39,695 bases of DNA. Origin: Helcococcus sueciensis DSM 17243. GTDB taxonomy: Bacteria; Bacillota; Clostridia; Tissierellales; Peptoniphilaceae. The position numbers and the translations under genes were made by a program. The notes beneath the pieces are model-generated. The model was not told the DNA's origin. It saw only the letters and a program-made list of their open reading frames with translations, and ran no database searches. The stretch's first letter is position 1, and the number at the start of each line of letters is the position of its first letter. Shown here piece by piece: positions 1-9,443 of the stretch. The DNA lies in contig NZ_AUHK01000020.1 in assembly GCF_000423145.1 (NCBI RefSeq), positions 1-39,695 of the forward strand, in the 5' to 3' direction.

Positions 1-1
1 A

Positions 2-142
2 GCAATATTTCCAAATGATTATGCATTACAAAAAAGTCTTTATCTAGCTATGGCAGATGCTTCAGCTAAGTGGACTAGTAGAATAAGAGGTTGGGATAAG
101 GTGTTATCACAATTATCAATATATTTTGAAGGGAGGATATAA
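2..142 (+). CDS. IS256-family transposase, C-terminal 46 residues (partial)
   Basis: The reading frame opens upstream of the window and stops at TAA 140-142. The visible part contains FPNDYALQKSLYLAMADAS, then WTSRIRGWDKVLSQLSIYF and the ending EGRI. This is the conserved tail of IS256/Mutator DDE transposases: a 'nalekalYLa..ea..kW...ir.W......L.i.fegRl' pattern. The catalytic DDE residues lie outside the window, so activity cannot be judged. No frameshift or stop is seen in the visible part. Confidence 0.85.
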   Translation, partial: AIFPNDYALQKSLYLAMADASAKWTSRIRGWDKVLSQLSIYFEGRI

Positions 143-258
143 TAAAAAAAATAGAAAGTAATAGTAGAAAATATCTGCAAATTTTTAACAAAATTTGACA
201 GTGTATTAATAATGTGTAAAATTAAGTTAAGCTTCATTTCTTAAGAAATGAATATCTA

Positions 259-315
259 TTGATACAAAAAATGTATCAACCCATACCCTTTAATATCAGG
301 AAATAGGTTGATACA
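259..315. other. Two mutually exclusive hairpins in the IS end region
   Basis: TTGATACA (259-266) pairs perfectly with TGTATCAA (272-279) across a 5-base loop. TGTATCAACC (272-281) also pairs perfectly with GGTTGATACA (306-315). The middle arm can join only one partner at a time, so the RNA or single-stranded DNA has two alternative folds. The right-hand arm runs into the candidate IS terminal repeat. The role is unknown; it may be an end structure of the IS or a small attenuator. Confidence 0.5.
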
Positions 316-350
316 CAAAATTATTTACAGACCCTACTTTGTAAACAAGA

Positions 351-383
351 AAAAGACCACAACTTAAGTTGTGGTCTTTTTTT
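351..383. terminator. Bidirectional Rho-independent terminator
   Basis: Perfect inverted repeat AAAAGACCACAACTT / AAGTTGTGGTCTTTT with T-rich tails on both strands. It sits 9 bases after the stop of the minus-strand G5 surface-protein gene and also faces transcription leaving the insertion sequence. Confidence 0.9.
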
Positions 384-391
384 GTCCAAAA

Positions 392-3300
392 TTATTGTTC
401 ATTTTTATTTTTCTTTTTTGAAACATATAATAAAACAACTACTGCAATAAGTGCAACTGCACCTATATACATAACTCCATCATCTCCTGTTCTAGGATTT
501 GATGTATTGTTTGATTCAGGTTTCTTATTGCCTGGTTTATTTGGATTTTCTTTTCCTGGTTTACCTGATTCTTCTTCTCTTGGAGTTTCTTTCCCTGGTG
601 TTTCAGGATTTTTTGGTTCTTCTTCCCTTGGAGTTTCTTCACCTGGTATTTCAGGATCTTTTGGTTCTTCTTCCCTTGGAGTTTCTCCTCCTGGTGTTTC
701 AGGGTCTTTTGGTTCTTCTTCCCTTGGAGTTTCTTCTCCTGGTGTTTCAGGATCTTTCGGTTCTTCTTCACCTGGTGTTTCTGGTGTATCAGGATTTTCT
801 GGATCTATTGGAGGTATTTCACAGACATTCTTAGTACCAATTTCAATAATCATATCTTGTTTTTCTGTGATTGTCTTAGTTTCTCTAGACACTTCCTCAC
901 TATTTACAACTTTAACAGTTGTTTCAGTCTTTCCTACTATTCCTTCTTGAACAACCTTATGTGTACCAGCATCTAAATCAGGATTTTCTCTTATAATTAC
1001 ATCGTATGCTTGTTCACTTTCATATTTGAATTCACCTTCAGTCTTTGTACCGTATTCTACGATCTTGTTCTTAGGTTCAACTCTTTCTTCAGTTACTTCA
1101 AGCTTACCTGTTTCCTTGTTGAATGTAGTTGTATATTTTACAGATCCTTTGGAACCTTCTTCGATGACTTTTTCTTCACCTGCTTTAAGTTCTGGATTGT
1201 GTCTGTATTCTGTATCATTACCTAATTCAACTTCCTTAACAACTGGTTTAACACCAATTCTTACTACTCTATCTTCTTTTTCTGTAATTGTCTTAACTGT
1301 TTCAGTTGCTTCACCAACTGGTTTACTATCTTTTACTTTTTGTGTGATAGTTACTTCTTCCTTACCTGGTTTTCCTTCATTTTCAATTTCTTGGAATCCA
1401 GCTTCAAGGTTTTCATCGTAGATAACCTTAGTTTCATAAGGTATTTCTCTCTCAATAGTCTTAGTTACTTCACCCTCGGTTGATTTTCTACCAACTTTAA
1501 CAATCTTGTTAACAGGTTCTTTAGTTGTCTTGAATTCACCTTCTTTGGTTTCTAGAACCTTGCCATCTTGGATAACAAGTGTATTAGTTCTTTCTTGTTC
1601 ACCTGGTGTACCTTCTTGAACAACTTTTTCTTCACCTGGTTCTAATGAATCATCATATTCAATGATTGTTTCAAATGGTAGTACTTTCTTTTCAACTATT
1701 TCGTGAGTACCGTCGTTTGTTCCCTTACCTACTTGGATAAGTGCATCTTCTGCTGGAACAATTACTTCTTTTGGTTCTCCATCAATTTGTGAATCTTTTA
1801 TAGTCCATGTTGTAGTCTTTGTTCCAACCTTACCAGGTTTAACTATTCTGTATTCACCCTTCTTAAGGTCGTCAACTTCTTCAACTTTGTATTCAAATGG
1901 TAATTCTTCTACATGTGTTACTTCACCTGTTGAACTATCTTCACCAACTAATATTATAGCATTTTTAGGTTCTCTAGTTGTCTTAAATTCAGACTCTTCA
2001 GTTACTTTTGAGTTAACAATTGTAAGAGTTCTTTCTTTTAGACCAGATTCACCTATTTGTTGTACTCCATCGATTTCAGCATATTTCCATTCACCTTTTT
2101 TAAGTGTTGGATCTTTTCTTACTTCAATTTCAAATGGAATTGTTTCAGTTTCTTTGTATTGACCATCAGTCTTAGATCCTACTCTAATCTTTCTAGTAAC
2201 TGGTTCTTTTGTCTTAGTTACTTCACCACGAGTTTCATCAACCGCTTGTCCATTTTCTATCTTGATTGTAGTTTTTACTTCTTGTTCACCAAGTTCACCT
2301 TTTTGGTCTTCTACAATTTGGTTCGGTGCTAATGTTGGATCAATTAACACTTCTGTTTCAAATGGAATTGGGTCTTTGTCTATATATTCAACTGTTCCAG
2401 TGAAGTTTCCATCACCTACTTCGATAATTTCTTTTACTGGTGCTATTGTTTCTACAGGAGCTGAAGTCTTTGTTACTACGGAGTTTTCTATAGTAATTGT
2501 ATATTTTTCTTCACCTTCTACACCTTTTTGTACAACTTTGTATTCTCCCTTTTGAAGTTCTTTATTTACTCTTACTTCTACTTCAAATGGCTTTTTACTT
2601 GTGTATACATGTGTACCTTCAGTCTTAGCAGGTCCAACTTTTACAATTCTCTTGACTGGAGCTTTTGTTTGTTTTGTTTCGCCTTCTTCTGACTTAGTTA
2701 CTTGGCCATTTACAATTGTGTGTGTTACTGTGGTTTCTTCTTCACCAAGTTCACCTTCTTGTTCAACCTTTGTTGTACCTGGTTCCATTGAATTATCTAC
2801 AACATATTCTGTTTCAAATTCAACAGCTTTGGTTTTCTTAGTTTCAAGAGTACCTATGAAGTCAGCATTCCCCACTTCTATAATTTCATTAACTGGTGCT
2901 TTTGTTTCTTTTGGTTCTGAAGTATTTGTTACTTTTGAGTTTTCAATAGTAATTGTGTATTCTTCTTCACCTTCTACACCTTTTTGAACAACTTTGTGTT
3001 CACCCTTCTTAAGTTCTGGGTTTACTCTTACTTCTACTTCAAATGGTTTCTTGCTTGTGTAGGTATGTGTACCATCAGTCTTAGCAGGTCCAACTTTTAC
3101 AATTCTTTTTACTGGTTCTTTTGTACGTGTTGGCTCACTTCTTTCTGACTTAGTTACTTCACCATCTACAATTGTATGAGTTACAGTAACTTCTTCTTCA
3201 CCAAGTGAACCCTCTTGTTCAACTTCAACTGTACCTGGTGCTAATGAATTATCTACTTTGTATTCTGTTTCAAATTCTATAGCTTTAGTTTCCTTAGTTT

Positions 3301-5566
3301 CAAAGGTTCCATTAGTTCCATAAGATACAAATTGAACTTCTACTTCTTTTGTAGAAACTTCGTCTTCACCATCAAAATAGTGTGCTGTTACAGGAACATT
3401 TAATAAGGCTCCATTTATAGATTTTCCATCTTCAGCATTCGGAACTGTAGCAGTTACTGTACCTGTTTTTTCATCAATTGATACATTCCAAGTATTTCCT
3501 TTATCATCTTTATAAGTGTCAGAAGATAAAGTGAATTTAGTAGGTTTTCTGTTGTACTTATCTTCAGCATTTAGGATAACTTCTGAAGAAAGTTCGTCTC
3601 CTGACCTACCTGCCTTGGCGTTGTATCGAGGAGTCATGTTTGCTCTCTCTTTGATGACAAATTCAGCCTTAGTCTTTTCTATAATTTCTTTGTCAGGTTC
3701 ATTTGGATCAGAGTATTTTGCAATTACTGGTACATTTAGTTTTTCACCACCATTAAATTTAGATGGATCTACTGGTTTAGCAGTCACTGTACCTGTTTTT
3801 TCATCAATAGAAACATTCCATTCATTGCCATGGTCATCCTTAAACTCTGTTCCTTCTGGTATATAATATCCAGTTGGTTTAAGTTTATTTTCATCATCAA
3901 CAAGTTTTGCTGGTGAAACTTGTTCTTCTGAAGGGAAGGCAACTTGTGCAGAATATTCTGGTCTGTTGTTGCTTGATTCTTGAACAACGAAGTGGAACCA
4001 GTGTGTATCTGTTGATCCATTTGTATATGTGTAAACTAATGGTACTGCAACAAAGTCACCTGCTTTTGCAGATAATGGTGGAGTTACTGTAAAAGTTGTT
4101 GGAAGTGTATCTTCATCATACTTCAATATCCATTTATCTTCTTCAGCTTTACCTTCGTTAATTTTATCTATAAATTTTCTATCAATAGATCCGATTGCTT
4201 GGTTTGCATCCTTAGCAGCTTCCATTTGATCTGGTGTTTTTTGATTAGGGAATAAATCTTTATTATTTCTATCTTCTGGCACATAAAGTTCTACTTTAAA
4301 CTCTTCACCAGGTTTTACAGCAGATGAAGTATGTTTTGATGTATCAGCTTTATTACCATCGATAAATCCTTGGTCATAATATCTGGTATCGTCAAGGTTT
4401 AACTTGAATGAACCAATTAAGTTGTAGTGGTCGTAGCGGTCGATGCCTTGCTTGTCGATTACTACATCTTGTCCCTTGTGGTTGATTGTAGCAGTGCCTG
4501 CACCTGTTTCTACATAGGTTCCTTTATCCCATTCCTCTTCAGGCGCTTGAGCTACATCTGTAAACTCATCAGCTGTTCTTGGACGAGTAAAGAATTTAAC
4601 TTCTAGACTTTGAATTCCTTTAAAGTTAGGGTCTTTATAAAAAATAGAATCCTTATTAAGATTTCCATTTTCATCTATCACGCCTTCAGGCATTGTAATA
4701 ACTACTTTATCCATTTCATTAATAAATGCCTTAGCTCCAGGTACAATTTCACCTGTTACAGGGTGGTAGACTTGACCTACAAGTCTTTCTCTAGCGTTGT
4801 CATCAAGATTTTCTACTGATATGTTAGTAGTTATAGTTTGTCCTTGAACAAATTCCGTTTTATTATGACTTCCATTTAACTTTATAAGTTGAAGTGTATC
4901 ATTTTCATTTGGCCATGGGTTGACCTTGTAGCTTATACCGAAGCTACCTCCGAAAAACTTGATACTAGGATTATTTTGAGTGTAATTATCCTTAAAACCA
5001 AAGGAAGTAGAGTTATTGTCCTTATTATTGATGTGCTCTAAAGTTTCATTACTTGCTTCGTAGTTTAAGTTTCTTTGTCTCCCACTAGATGTTAACTCTG
5101 TATTTTCTTGTGGCTTGTAGGTTACAGCAGGAGATTCAGGAGTTAATTTATCTCCCTGACCCATCATCGGCTTATTTCCAGGATTTACAAGAATAAGACC
5201 AGAATCAGTTACAGCAACCTTGGTATAGGTTCTTTGGCCTGTTTTCTTGTCGATGGTGATTTGGTAACCATACTGGGTTTTACTAGGTGTATCAGCTGCT
5301 GGGTTACTAGTTTGAAATTTAAAACCATCTTTTTCTACCTTTTCATCAGTATTAACTAAGTTTTGATTAGTGTCTCCCGGTTGCAAATCAGTTTGTCTAT
5401 AGCGCTCTTTGCCGTTATAGTCTTTTATCGTAGCTTCATCTTCAGCATAGTTTGTATATGTGGTTGCTTGGGCTTGTACCAAGTTCATTGGTATAAAGCC
5501 TACAAGTAAAGCAAATGCTAAAAGAAAGCTTAAGATTTTTCTTGTTTTAATACTATCTTTAATCAT
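392..5566 (-). CDS. Giant G5-domain surface protein with NPRTG sortase signal
   Basis: 1724-residue secreted, wall-anchored protein. A signal peptide covers about residues 1-34 (positively charged MIKDSIKTRK, hydrophobic core, end near VQAQA). Residues ~35-500 form a unique N-terminal region. Residues ~500-745 hold beta-rich modules with repeated 'DEKTGTVTA' segments, like Rib/alpha-type repeats. Residues ~750-1577 hold eleven G5 modules of about 75 aa, recognised by P/AFE.E....DP.L..G, EG..GE and V..IV.VG motifs. Then come 16-residue Pro/Glu repeats, NPRTGDD, a hydrophobic helix and the charged tail KKKNKNEQ. G5 domains occur in adhesins and biofilm proteins such as SasG and Aap and can bind N-acetylated sugars. 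A ligand cannot be named here. The start has a good SD (AAGGAG). The gene is monocistronic and ends at a strong hairpin. Confidence 0.9.
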   Translation of the reverse strand: MIKDSIKTRKILSFLLAFALLVGFIPMNLVQAQATTYTNYAEDEATIKDYNGKERYRQTDLQPGDTNQNLVNTDEKVEKDGFKFQTSNPAADTPSKTQYGYQITIDKKTGQRTYTKVAVTDSGLILVNPGNKPMMGQGDKLTPESPAVTYKPQENTELTSSGRQRNLNYEASNETLEHINNKDNNSTSFGFKDNYTQNNPSIKFFGGSFGISYKVNPWPNENDTLQLIKLNGSHNKTEFVQGQTITTNISVENLDDNARERLVGQVYHPVTGEIVPGAKAFINEMDKVVITMPEGVIDENGNLNKDSIFYKDPNFKGIQSLEVKFFTRPRTADEFTDVAQAPEEEWDKGTYVETGAGTATINHKGQDVVIDKQGIDRYDHYNLIGSFKLNLDDTRYYDQGFIDGNKADTSKHTSSAVKPGEEFKVELYVPEDRNNKDLFPNQKTPDQMEAAKDANQAIGSIDRKFIDKINEGKAEEDKWILKYDEDTLPTTFTVTPPLSAKAGDFVAVPLVYTYTNGSTDTHWFHFVVQESSNNRPEYSAQVAFPSEEQVSPAKLVDDENKLKPTGYYIPEGTEFKDDHGNEWNVSIDEKTGTVTAKPVDPSKFNGGEKLNVPVIAKYSDPNEPDKEIIEKTKAEFVIKERANMTPRYNAKAGRSGDELSSEVILNAEDKYNRKPTKFTLSSDTYKDDKGNTWNVSIDEKTGTVTATVPNAEDGKSINGALLNVPVTAHYFDGEDEVSTKEVEVQFVSYGTNGTFETKETKAIEFETEYKVDNSLAPGTVEVEQEGSLGEEEVTVTHTIVDGEVTKSERSEPTRTKEPVKRIVKVGPAKTDGTHTYTSKKPFEVEVRVNPELKKGEHKVVQKGVEGEEEYTITIENSKVTNTSEPKETKAPVNEIIEVGNADFIGTLETKKTKAVEFETEYVVDNSMEPGTTKVEQEGELGEEETTVTHTIVNGQVTKSEEGETKQTKAPVKRIVKVGPAKTEGTHVYTSKKPFEVEVRVNKELQKGEYKVVQKGVEGEEKYTITIENSVVTKTSAPVETIAPVKEIIEVGDGNFTGTVEYIDKDPIPFETEVLIDPTLAPNQIVEDQKGELGEQEVKTTIKIENGQAVDETRGEVTKTKEPVTRKIRVGSKTDGQYKETETIPFEIEVRKDPTLKKGEWKYAEIDGVQQIGESGLKERTLTIVNSKVTEESEFKTTREPKNAIILVGEDSSTGEVTHVEELPFEYKVEEVDDLKKGEYRIVKPGKVGTKTTTWTIKDSQIDGEPKEVIVPAEDALIQVGKGTNDGTHEIVEKKVLPFETIIEYDDSLEPGEEKVVQEGTPGEQERTNTLVIQDGKVLETKEGEFKTTKEPVNKIVKVGRKSTEGEVTKTIEREIPYETKVIYDENLEAGFQEIENEGKPGKEEVTITQKVKDSKPVGEATETVKTITEKEDRVVRIGVKPVVKEVELGNDTEYRHNPELKAGEEKVIEEGSKGSVKYTTTFNKETGKLEVTEERVEPKNKIVEYGTKTEGEFKYESEQAYDVIIRENPDLDAGTHKVVQEGIVGKTETTVKVVNSEEVSRETKTITEKQDMIIEIGTKNVCEIPPIDPENPDTPETPGEEEPKDPETPGEETPREEEPKDPETPGGETPREEEPKDPEIPGEETPREEEPKNPETPGKETPREEESGKPGKENPNKPGNKKPESNNTSNPRTGDDGVMYIGAVALIAVVVLLYVSKKKNKNEQ
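570..778 (-). repeat. 48-base tandem repeats coding a Pro/Glu wall-spanning stalk
   Basis: About four direct copies of a 48-base unit encode a 16-residue repeat, EEEPKDPETPGEETPR, with small variations (PGGET, PEIPG, PKNPE, PGKET). It lies between the last G5 module and the sorting signal, where such repeats usually cross peptidoglycan. Near-identical in-frame DNA repeats are prone to copy-number change. Confidence 0.85.
2399..3310 (-). repeat. 456-base tandem duplication of a two-G5-domain unit
   Basis: G5 modules 1-2 (about 2855-3310) and 3-4 (about 2399-2854) are nearly the same protein sequence. Matching segments are KAIEFETEY/KAVEFETEY, PVKRIVKVGPAKT in both, SKKPFEVEVRVN in both and KVVQKGVEGEE in both. 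Equivalent positions are 456 bases (152 residues) apart. The other seven G5 modules are more divergent, so this pair-unit duplicated more recently. Confidence 0.8.
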
Positions 5567-6132
5567 TTTTTTCTCCTTACATATTGTATTTTTATTGTCA
5601 AAGATTTTATATCCCCTTGTATAATAAAACCTTTTTACCTGTATATTATTATACTATCTTATAAAGAATAAATCTAATAAAACAATGATTTACTCTGTTT
5701 TGTAAACATTGAAATTAACTATATTTACATTTTACATTTTATATTTTTTATTTTATATTTTTTAACAATGTATTGAGTTTAGAAAATATCGAACAGTTTT
5801 CACCTGTAAAAAATTAATATAATTATCTATTTTATAAGTAAATTACAAATCTTATAATGTATATACCTATTTTTACTAACATAAAAATACAATAAATTAG
5901 TATATTTATTAATTTGTTTTTAATATATTAAATTGTATTTTATTAATTTTTTTTAATACTTTTATATGATATTAAAATAAGTATTTTGCTATTTATATAA
6001 CTTTGTTAAATATACGTAAAATATGGATATATTTTTTTAAAAGGGTATTTAAATTTATAATAAGTTTCAACAATTATTAAACTTAAATAAAAATAGATAT
6101 AATATCCAAATAAATAAATTTAAGGAGCAAAA
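5567..6132. other. 566-base AT-rich intergenic region between divergent genes
   Basis: Contains the SD of the G5 gene on the minus strand (GTAAGGAG). On the plus strand there is a -10 box TATAAT at 6098-6103 with only a weak -35, followed by the SD AAGGAG (6122-6127) of the lipoprotein gene. The rest is nearly pure A/T and I see no ORF, RNA gene or long repeat in it. Its length suits separate promoters for two divergent genes. Confidence 0.5.
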
Positions 6133-6975
6133 ATGAAAAGGCGTTTTTTAATAGTTCTACTTGTTGGAATGACTATTTTCCTGACTTCTTGTCAGCATAT
6201 AGAAAAAGCTGTAGAAGACACTTTTTCTACACAACCACAAAAAGCAAATGCAGGTAAAGAAAACAATGATAAAGGTTTTTTAGAGAATTTAAAAAATATA
6301 TTTATAGATAAGAGTAATGAGAGAGTATTTGTCACAGATATCATTAAAGATGCTGAGGAAAAAATCGGATATGAATTTCCTACTTCTTTATATAGCCATT
6401 TTAGCCGTTATATTTCAGAAAATGATATTCATCGTTATTTATCTAAAGAAGAAGTAATTGAAATTGCCAAAGAATACGACCGAAATAATTTTTTATTGAA
6501 CACTAAAAAAAGAGATGAAGTAATGGAAGAATTATTTGAATTGGTTGACACTAGAGATTTTTATATTTATCAAACTAGATTTAGAATTCTAGATAATAGT
6601 ATATATATTTATATTGTAAATCCTAATAATCCTGAACAGGTTGATTTATACTATTATAATTTAAGTGTAGGAAAATGGATTATACAGCCTGAAAAACTTT
6701 CTGCTAATACTGATCCTATGAAAGATTCAATTTTATTTTCAAATATAAATTTTGATGCTTTTGAAAAAATTATAGAGACGGGAAAAGAAGTTCTAAAAGA
6801 AATAGGTGATTATAGAGAATATAATATAATGAATAAAGACCTTGGAATTAACACTATAAGTGCACATTTAGATGGAGAAGATTTAATATTTAAGGCAAAA
6901 GTAGAAGGTGTTAGAGAAGATTATAATTTAACTTTTGATAGAAATGGAAATTTAATCGAGAAAGAGAGGGATTAA
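6133..6975 (+). CDS. Lipoprotein of unknown function
   Basis: 280 residues. The N-terminus MKRRFLIVLLVGMTIFLTSC is a classic lipoprotein signal with lipobox LTSC, so Cys20 should be lipidated and the protein held on the outer face of the membrane. The mature part is charged and mixed alpha/beta. The C-terminus (DLIFKAKVEG...NLTFDRNGNLIEKERD) looks like beta strands. I recognise no catalytic motif or known family. It is followed after 4 bases by a membrane protein gene whose SD lies in the end of this ORF, so the two are co-expressed and probably work together. The start is supported by AAGGAG five bases upstream. Confidence 0.8.
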   Translation: MKRRFLIVLLVGMTIFLTSCQHIEKAVEDTFSTQPQKANAGKENNDKGFLENLKNIFIDKSNERVFVTDIIKDAEEKIGYEFPTSLYSHFSRYISENDIHRYLSKEEVIEIAKEYDRNNFLLNTKKRDEVMEELFELVDTRDFYIYQTRFRILDNSIYIYIVNPNNPEQVDLYYYNLSVGKWIIQPEKLSANTDPMKDSILFSNINFDAFEKIIETGKEVLKEIGDYREYNIMNKDLGINTISAHLDGEDLIFKAKVEGVREDYNLTFDRNGNLIEKERD

Positions 6976-6979
6976 TATT

Positions 6980-7930
6980 ATGTTGCTACTAATACTATTT
7001 TTTATGTACGTCTTTCCAATATTCTTTATTGCAATTCCAAGCTTTAGAACAACACCATTTTTTGCGACAGTTCTCTTAGTAGTAGGAATAATCCTCTGGT
7101 CAATCCAATCTTATTTGATTTCAAAATTTATAACAAATCCTAATAAAATGGCAAAAAAACACCAAAGAGTTCGAGATACTGGAAAGATTACTCAAGCTGA
7201 AATATTGGATAGTAAAAATATTGGTAGTGAAGATGGATATCCTCTAAAAAATTTATTAATTAGATTTACAAATCTGGCTAATAATCCTGTAAAAGCAAAT
7301 ATTCAGCTTGTAGATTCTAAAGAATATGAAAAAAGATTTGAATCAGGTAAAACTGTAGAATTGAAATTAAATCAGAGAGGTTCTGATCCTGCATTCACAT
7401 TTGGAGAAGGAGAATATATTACAAAATCTAGACCTTGGGCTTGGGCATGGCTGATTTTTAATATCATATATATGATAGTATTTTTCCTAGTCACTTATTA
7501 TTTCCAAAATGACGGATATGGATGGAGATTTCTAAATCCATTCACCTCCTGGTTATGGGCTTCTATTTCAGGGATTTTTATGTTAAAAGATTTTCTTAAA
7601 CCTAATGTTGAACAAGATATAATAAGTGAATACCATGAAATTTCATCTTCTAATTCGAAAAAAGATTTTGGAGAACTTTTATTATATGGTAAAACTACTG
7701 AAGGTGAAATCCTAAGTTATGCTCAAACAGGACTTTATGTCAATGAGCAGCCCCAATTAAGATTCAATATGAAATTTATAGATGATATGGGTAACACTGT
7801 AAATAAAAGCTTTAAAAAAGTTATTCCTTTAACCGAATTACATGAAATTAAATTAGGAAAAGTAGAGGTTCTCTATCTTCCTAGAAACACTAATATTTTT
7901 GCACTTTCCTTTGTTGAGGAAAATATGTAA
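6980..7930 (+). CDS. Membrane protein with a duplicated beta-rich domain
   Basis: 316 residues. Two membrane helices lie at the N-terminus (~1-48) and two more around residues 150-215. Between and after the helix pairs are two soluble stretches that look like copies of one domain: GKITQAEILDS...NLLIRFTN...GKTVELKLN (~62-130) and GKTTEGEILSY...LRFNMKFID...GKVEVLYLPRN (~235-305). The T.AEIL...V.ф.Y pattern resembles the DUF3592 type of small membrane-associated beta domain; that assignment is tentative. It forms a two-gene operon with the upstream lipoprotein and ends just before a bidirectional terminator. Function unknown. Confidence 0.75.
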   Translation: MLLLILFFMYVFPIFFIAIPSFRTTPFFATVLLVVGIILWSIQSYLISKFITNPNKMAKKHQRVRDTGKITQAEILDSKNIGSEDGYPLKNLLIRFTNLANNPVKANIQLVDSKEYEKRFESGKTVELKLNQRGSDPAFTFGEGEYITKSRPWAWAWLIFNIIYMIVFFLVTYYFQNDGYGWRFLNPFTSWLWASISGIFMLKDFLKPNVEQDIISEYHEISSSNSKKDFGELLLYGKTTEGEILSYAQTGLYVNEQPQLRFNMKFIDDMGNTVNKSFKKVIPLTELHEIKLGKVEVLYLPRNTNIFALSFVEENM

Positions 7931-7950
7931 TTTTAAAATTTAGACATAAC

Positions 7951-7984
7951 AAAATCCCTTCCATAATATGAAAGGGATTTTTAT
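7951..7984. terminator. Bidirectional terminator between convergent genes
   Basis: AAAATCCCTT (7951-7960) pairs with AAGGGATTTT (7972-7981) around an 11-base loop, with T/A tails on both sides. It serves the plus-strand membrane protein gene and the convergent minus-strand transporter gene ending at 7995. Confidence 0.85.
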
Positions 7985-7994
7985 TTATATTATT

Positions 7995-9272
7995 TTACTC
8001 ATTTATATTATCTATGTGGTCATCTATAGCTTGTCCAACATTTTCTTTAAAGTCGGCGTCTTCTGCAATAGATTCATCTTTAAGCTTTTCTAATTCTTTA
8101 GAATCTTTTTTTGAAAAATCTTGTCCGGGATCTTTTTTAGCAAAGATGAGATCATAAATTCTGTTTCTTATTTCGCCTTCTTTTTTAATCTCTGACTTAT
8201 TTTTAATCCAACCTATCGCTATAACAAGTATTAATAATATCCCCATATAACCAATTATCGGATACATAATAGCTACAAGTTTCTTAAATCCTACAAATGA
8301 AAGTCCATATCCTATAAGTGTTAGTGCAATTAATGTTAAATTAAATTTCTTTTTGTCATCTCCTGCTATTCTTCTTGCTAAAGCATAGTATAAGGAAATT
8401 CCAGTATTAAAAATCATTCCATAAATTATTATTGACATAAAACTTCCAAGTATAGGATGTATATTTGTTATAATAGCTTGCATTGGTAAATCTGAATTTA
8501 TAATATATGGAAGATTCGCATACAAGGTGAATGTTGCAACGGCAGTTATAAGACCTACTATAAATCCTCCTAATATACCTGCTGTCTTTGAAACTTTGTT
8601 ATTAAATTCTTCCCCACCAAGTACAAATGCCATAGACACACCAGTCATCATACACATAGCAAAATAGTTCAAACTTGATAATGCCACATTATCTATAGCT
8701 CTGTCTAAAGTTTTAGCTATTTCAGTAGATGACTCTAAATCTACATCACCCCAAAATATTGTATAAATCGTAGCCAAAACAATAAAAAATACTATAAACG
8801 GTGTAAATGATCCTATAACAGCCGATACTTTATCAAAATCGAATTGACTTACTATTAATATCAGAGATACACATATTAAAGCTCCTATCCAACTAGATAC
8901 ACCAAATTGTTGATTTAAATTTGATCCTGCTCCTGCTATCATTACAAAACCTATAACAAAACAGGTAATCATAAGTGCTATATCCAATATTTTTACAATT
9001 ATAGGGTGAGTCATTTGTTCTAAAACTTCACTATGTTCACTAGCTAAAAAATATGACCCCATTGATAGTAGAATATAACCAAAAGCTACATGAAGAAGTC
9101 CCGTAACTACTACTGCTATAAGTCCAGGAACTCCAAATCCTACAAAGTATTGTATAAGTTCTTGTCCTGAAGCAAGTCCAGCTCCAGTCAAAACTCCTAC
9201 ATAAGCAAAAGCCATAATAATAGCTCTTTTAATTCTATCTTTTCTAATATTTGTTCTTAATTGTTCAGTCAT
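7995..9272 (-). CDS. YkvI-family membrane transporter-like protein
   Basis: 425 residues with about ten to eleven membrane helices and a charged cytoplasmic tail (~365-425, rich in D, E and K). The N-terminal GVLTGAGLASGQELIQYF, with glycines breaking helix 1, is the signature of the YkvI family. YkvI proteins resemble the APC/LeuT-fold amino-acid transporters but have no firmly known substrate. The length fits the family. The start has SD GGGAG close to the ATG. A minus-strand promoter (TTGCAT, 17 bases, TATCAT) lies about 30-60 bases upstream, so the gene appears monocistronic. Substrate unknown. Confidence 0.85.
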   Translation of the reverse strand: MTEQLRTNIRKDRIKRAIIMAFAYVGVLTGAGLASGQELIQYFVGFGVPGLIAVVVTGLLHVAFGYILLSMGSYFLASEHSEVLEQMTHPIIVKILDIALMITCFVIGFVMIAGAGSNLNQQFGVSSWIGALICVSLILIVSQFDFDKVSAVIGSFTPFIVFFIVLATIYTIFWGDVDLESSTEIAKTLDRAIDNVALSSLNYFAMCMMTGVSMAFVLGGEEFNNKVSKTAGILGGFIVGLITAVATFTLYANLPYIINSDLPMQAIITNIHPILGSFMSIIIYGMIFNTGISLYYALARRIAGDDKKKFNLTLIALTLIGYGLSFVGFKKLVAIMYPIIGYMGILLILVIAIGWIKNKSEIKKEGEIRNRIYDLIFAKKDPGQDFSKKDSKELEKLKDESIAEDADFKENVGQAIDDHIDNINE

Positions 9273-9305
9273 GTCTCCCTACTTCTTTTTAATTAATACC
9301 TATCA

Positions 9306-9334
9306 ATGATAGCAGAGGGCTTGTATTAATGCAA
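9306..9334 (-). promoter_or_regulatory. Probable sigma-A promoter of the YkvI-like gene
   Basis: On the minus strand, -35 TTGCAT (9329-9334) and -10 TATCAT (9306-9311) are 17 bases apart. The predicted leader to the ATG at 9272 is under 30 bases. Confidence 0.5.
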
Positions 9335-9443
9335 ATATAGTTAGTAAACCCCACTTAAAAATCATTTTATATATTTTAATCTTTATTCTTTATAAAATTC
9401 GATCCAAATTTCAAATAAATTTTTTCCATCAAATAATCTATTC

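Larger units (their letters stand above)
1..334 (+). mobile_element. Right part of an IS256-family insertion sequence
   Basis: The first 142 bases encode the C-terminus of an IS256/Mutator-type transposase. A candidate right terminal inverted repeat (acacaaaattatttacaga, followed by ccc) ends at 334; it has the usual IS256-family layout of a TGTGT-type inner block and a GTCTGT-type tip on the opposite strand. The left part lies outside the window. A second, left-end-like sequence (gacagtgtattaataatgtg) at 197-216 means the true right boundary could instead be near 220. The outer limit is therefore inferred. Confidence 0.55.

Noticed and set aside
570-778. Regular 48-base repeats that could look like a CRISPR array
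   Set aside because: The repeats are contiguous, in frame and encode the stalk of the surface protein; there are no unique spacers.
369-950. Plus-strand ORF of 193 codons rich in Ser, Gly, Phe and Pro
   Set aside because: It is the complement of the Pro/Glu repeat region of the G5 protein gene and only mirrors its repeats.
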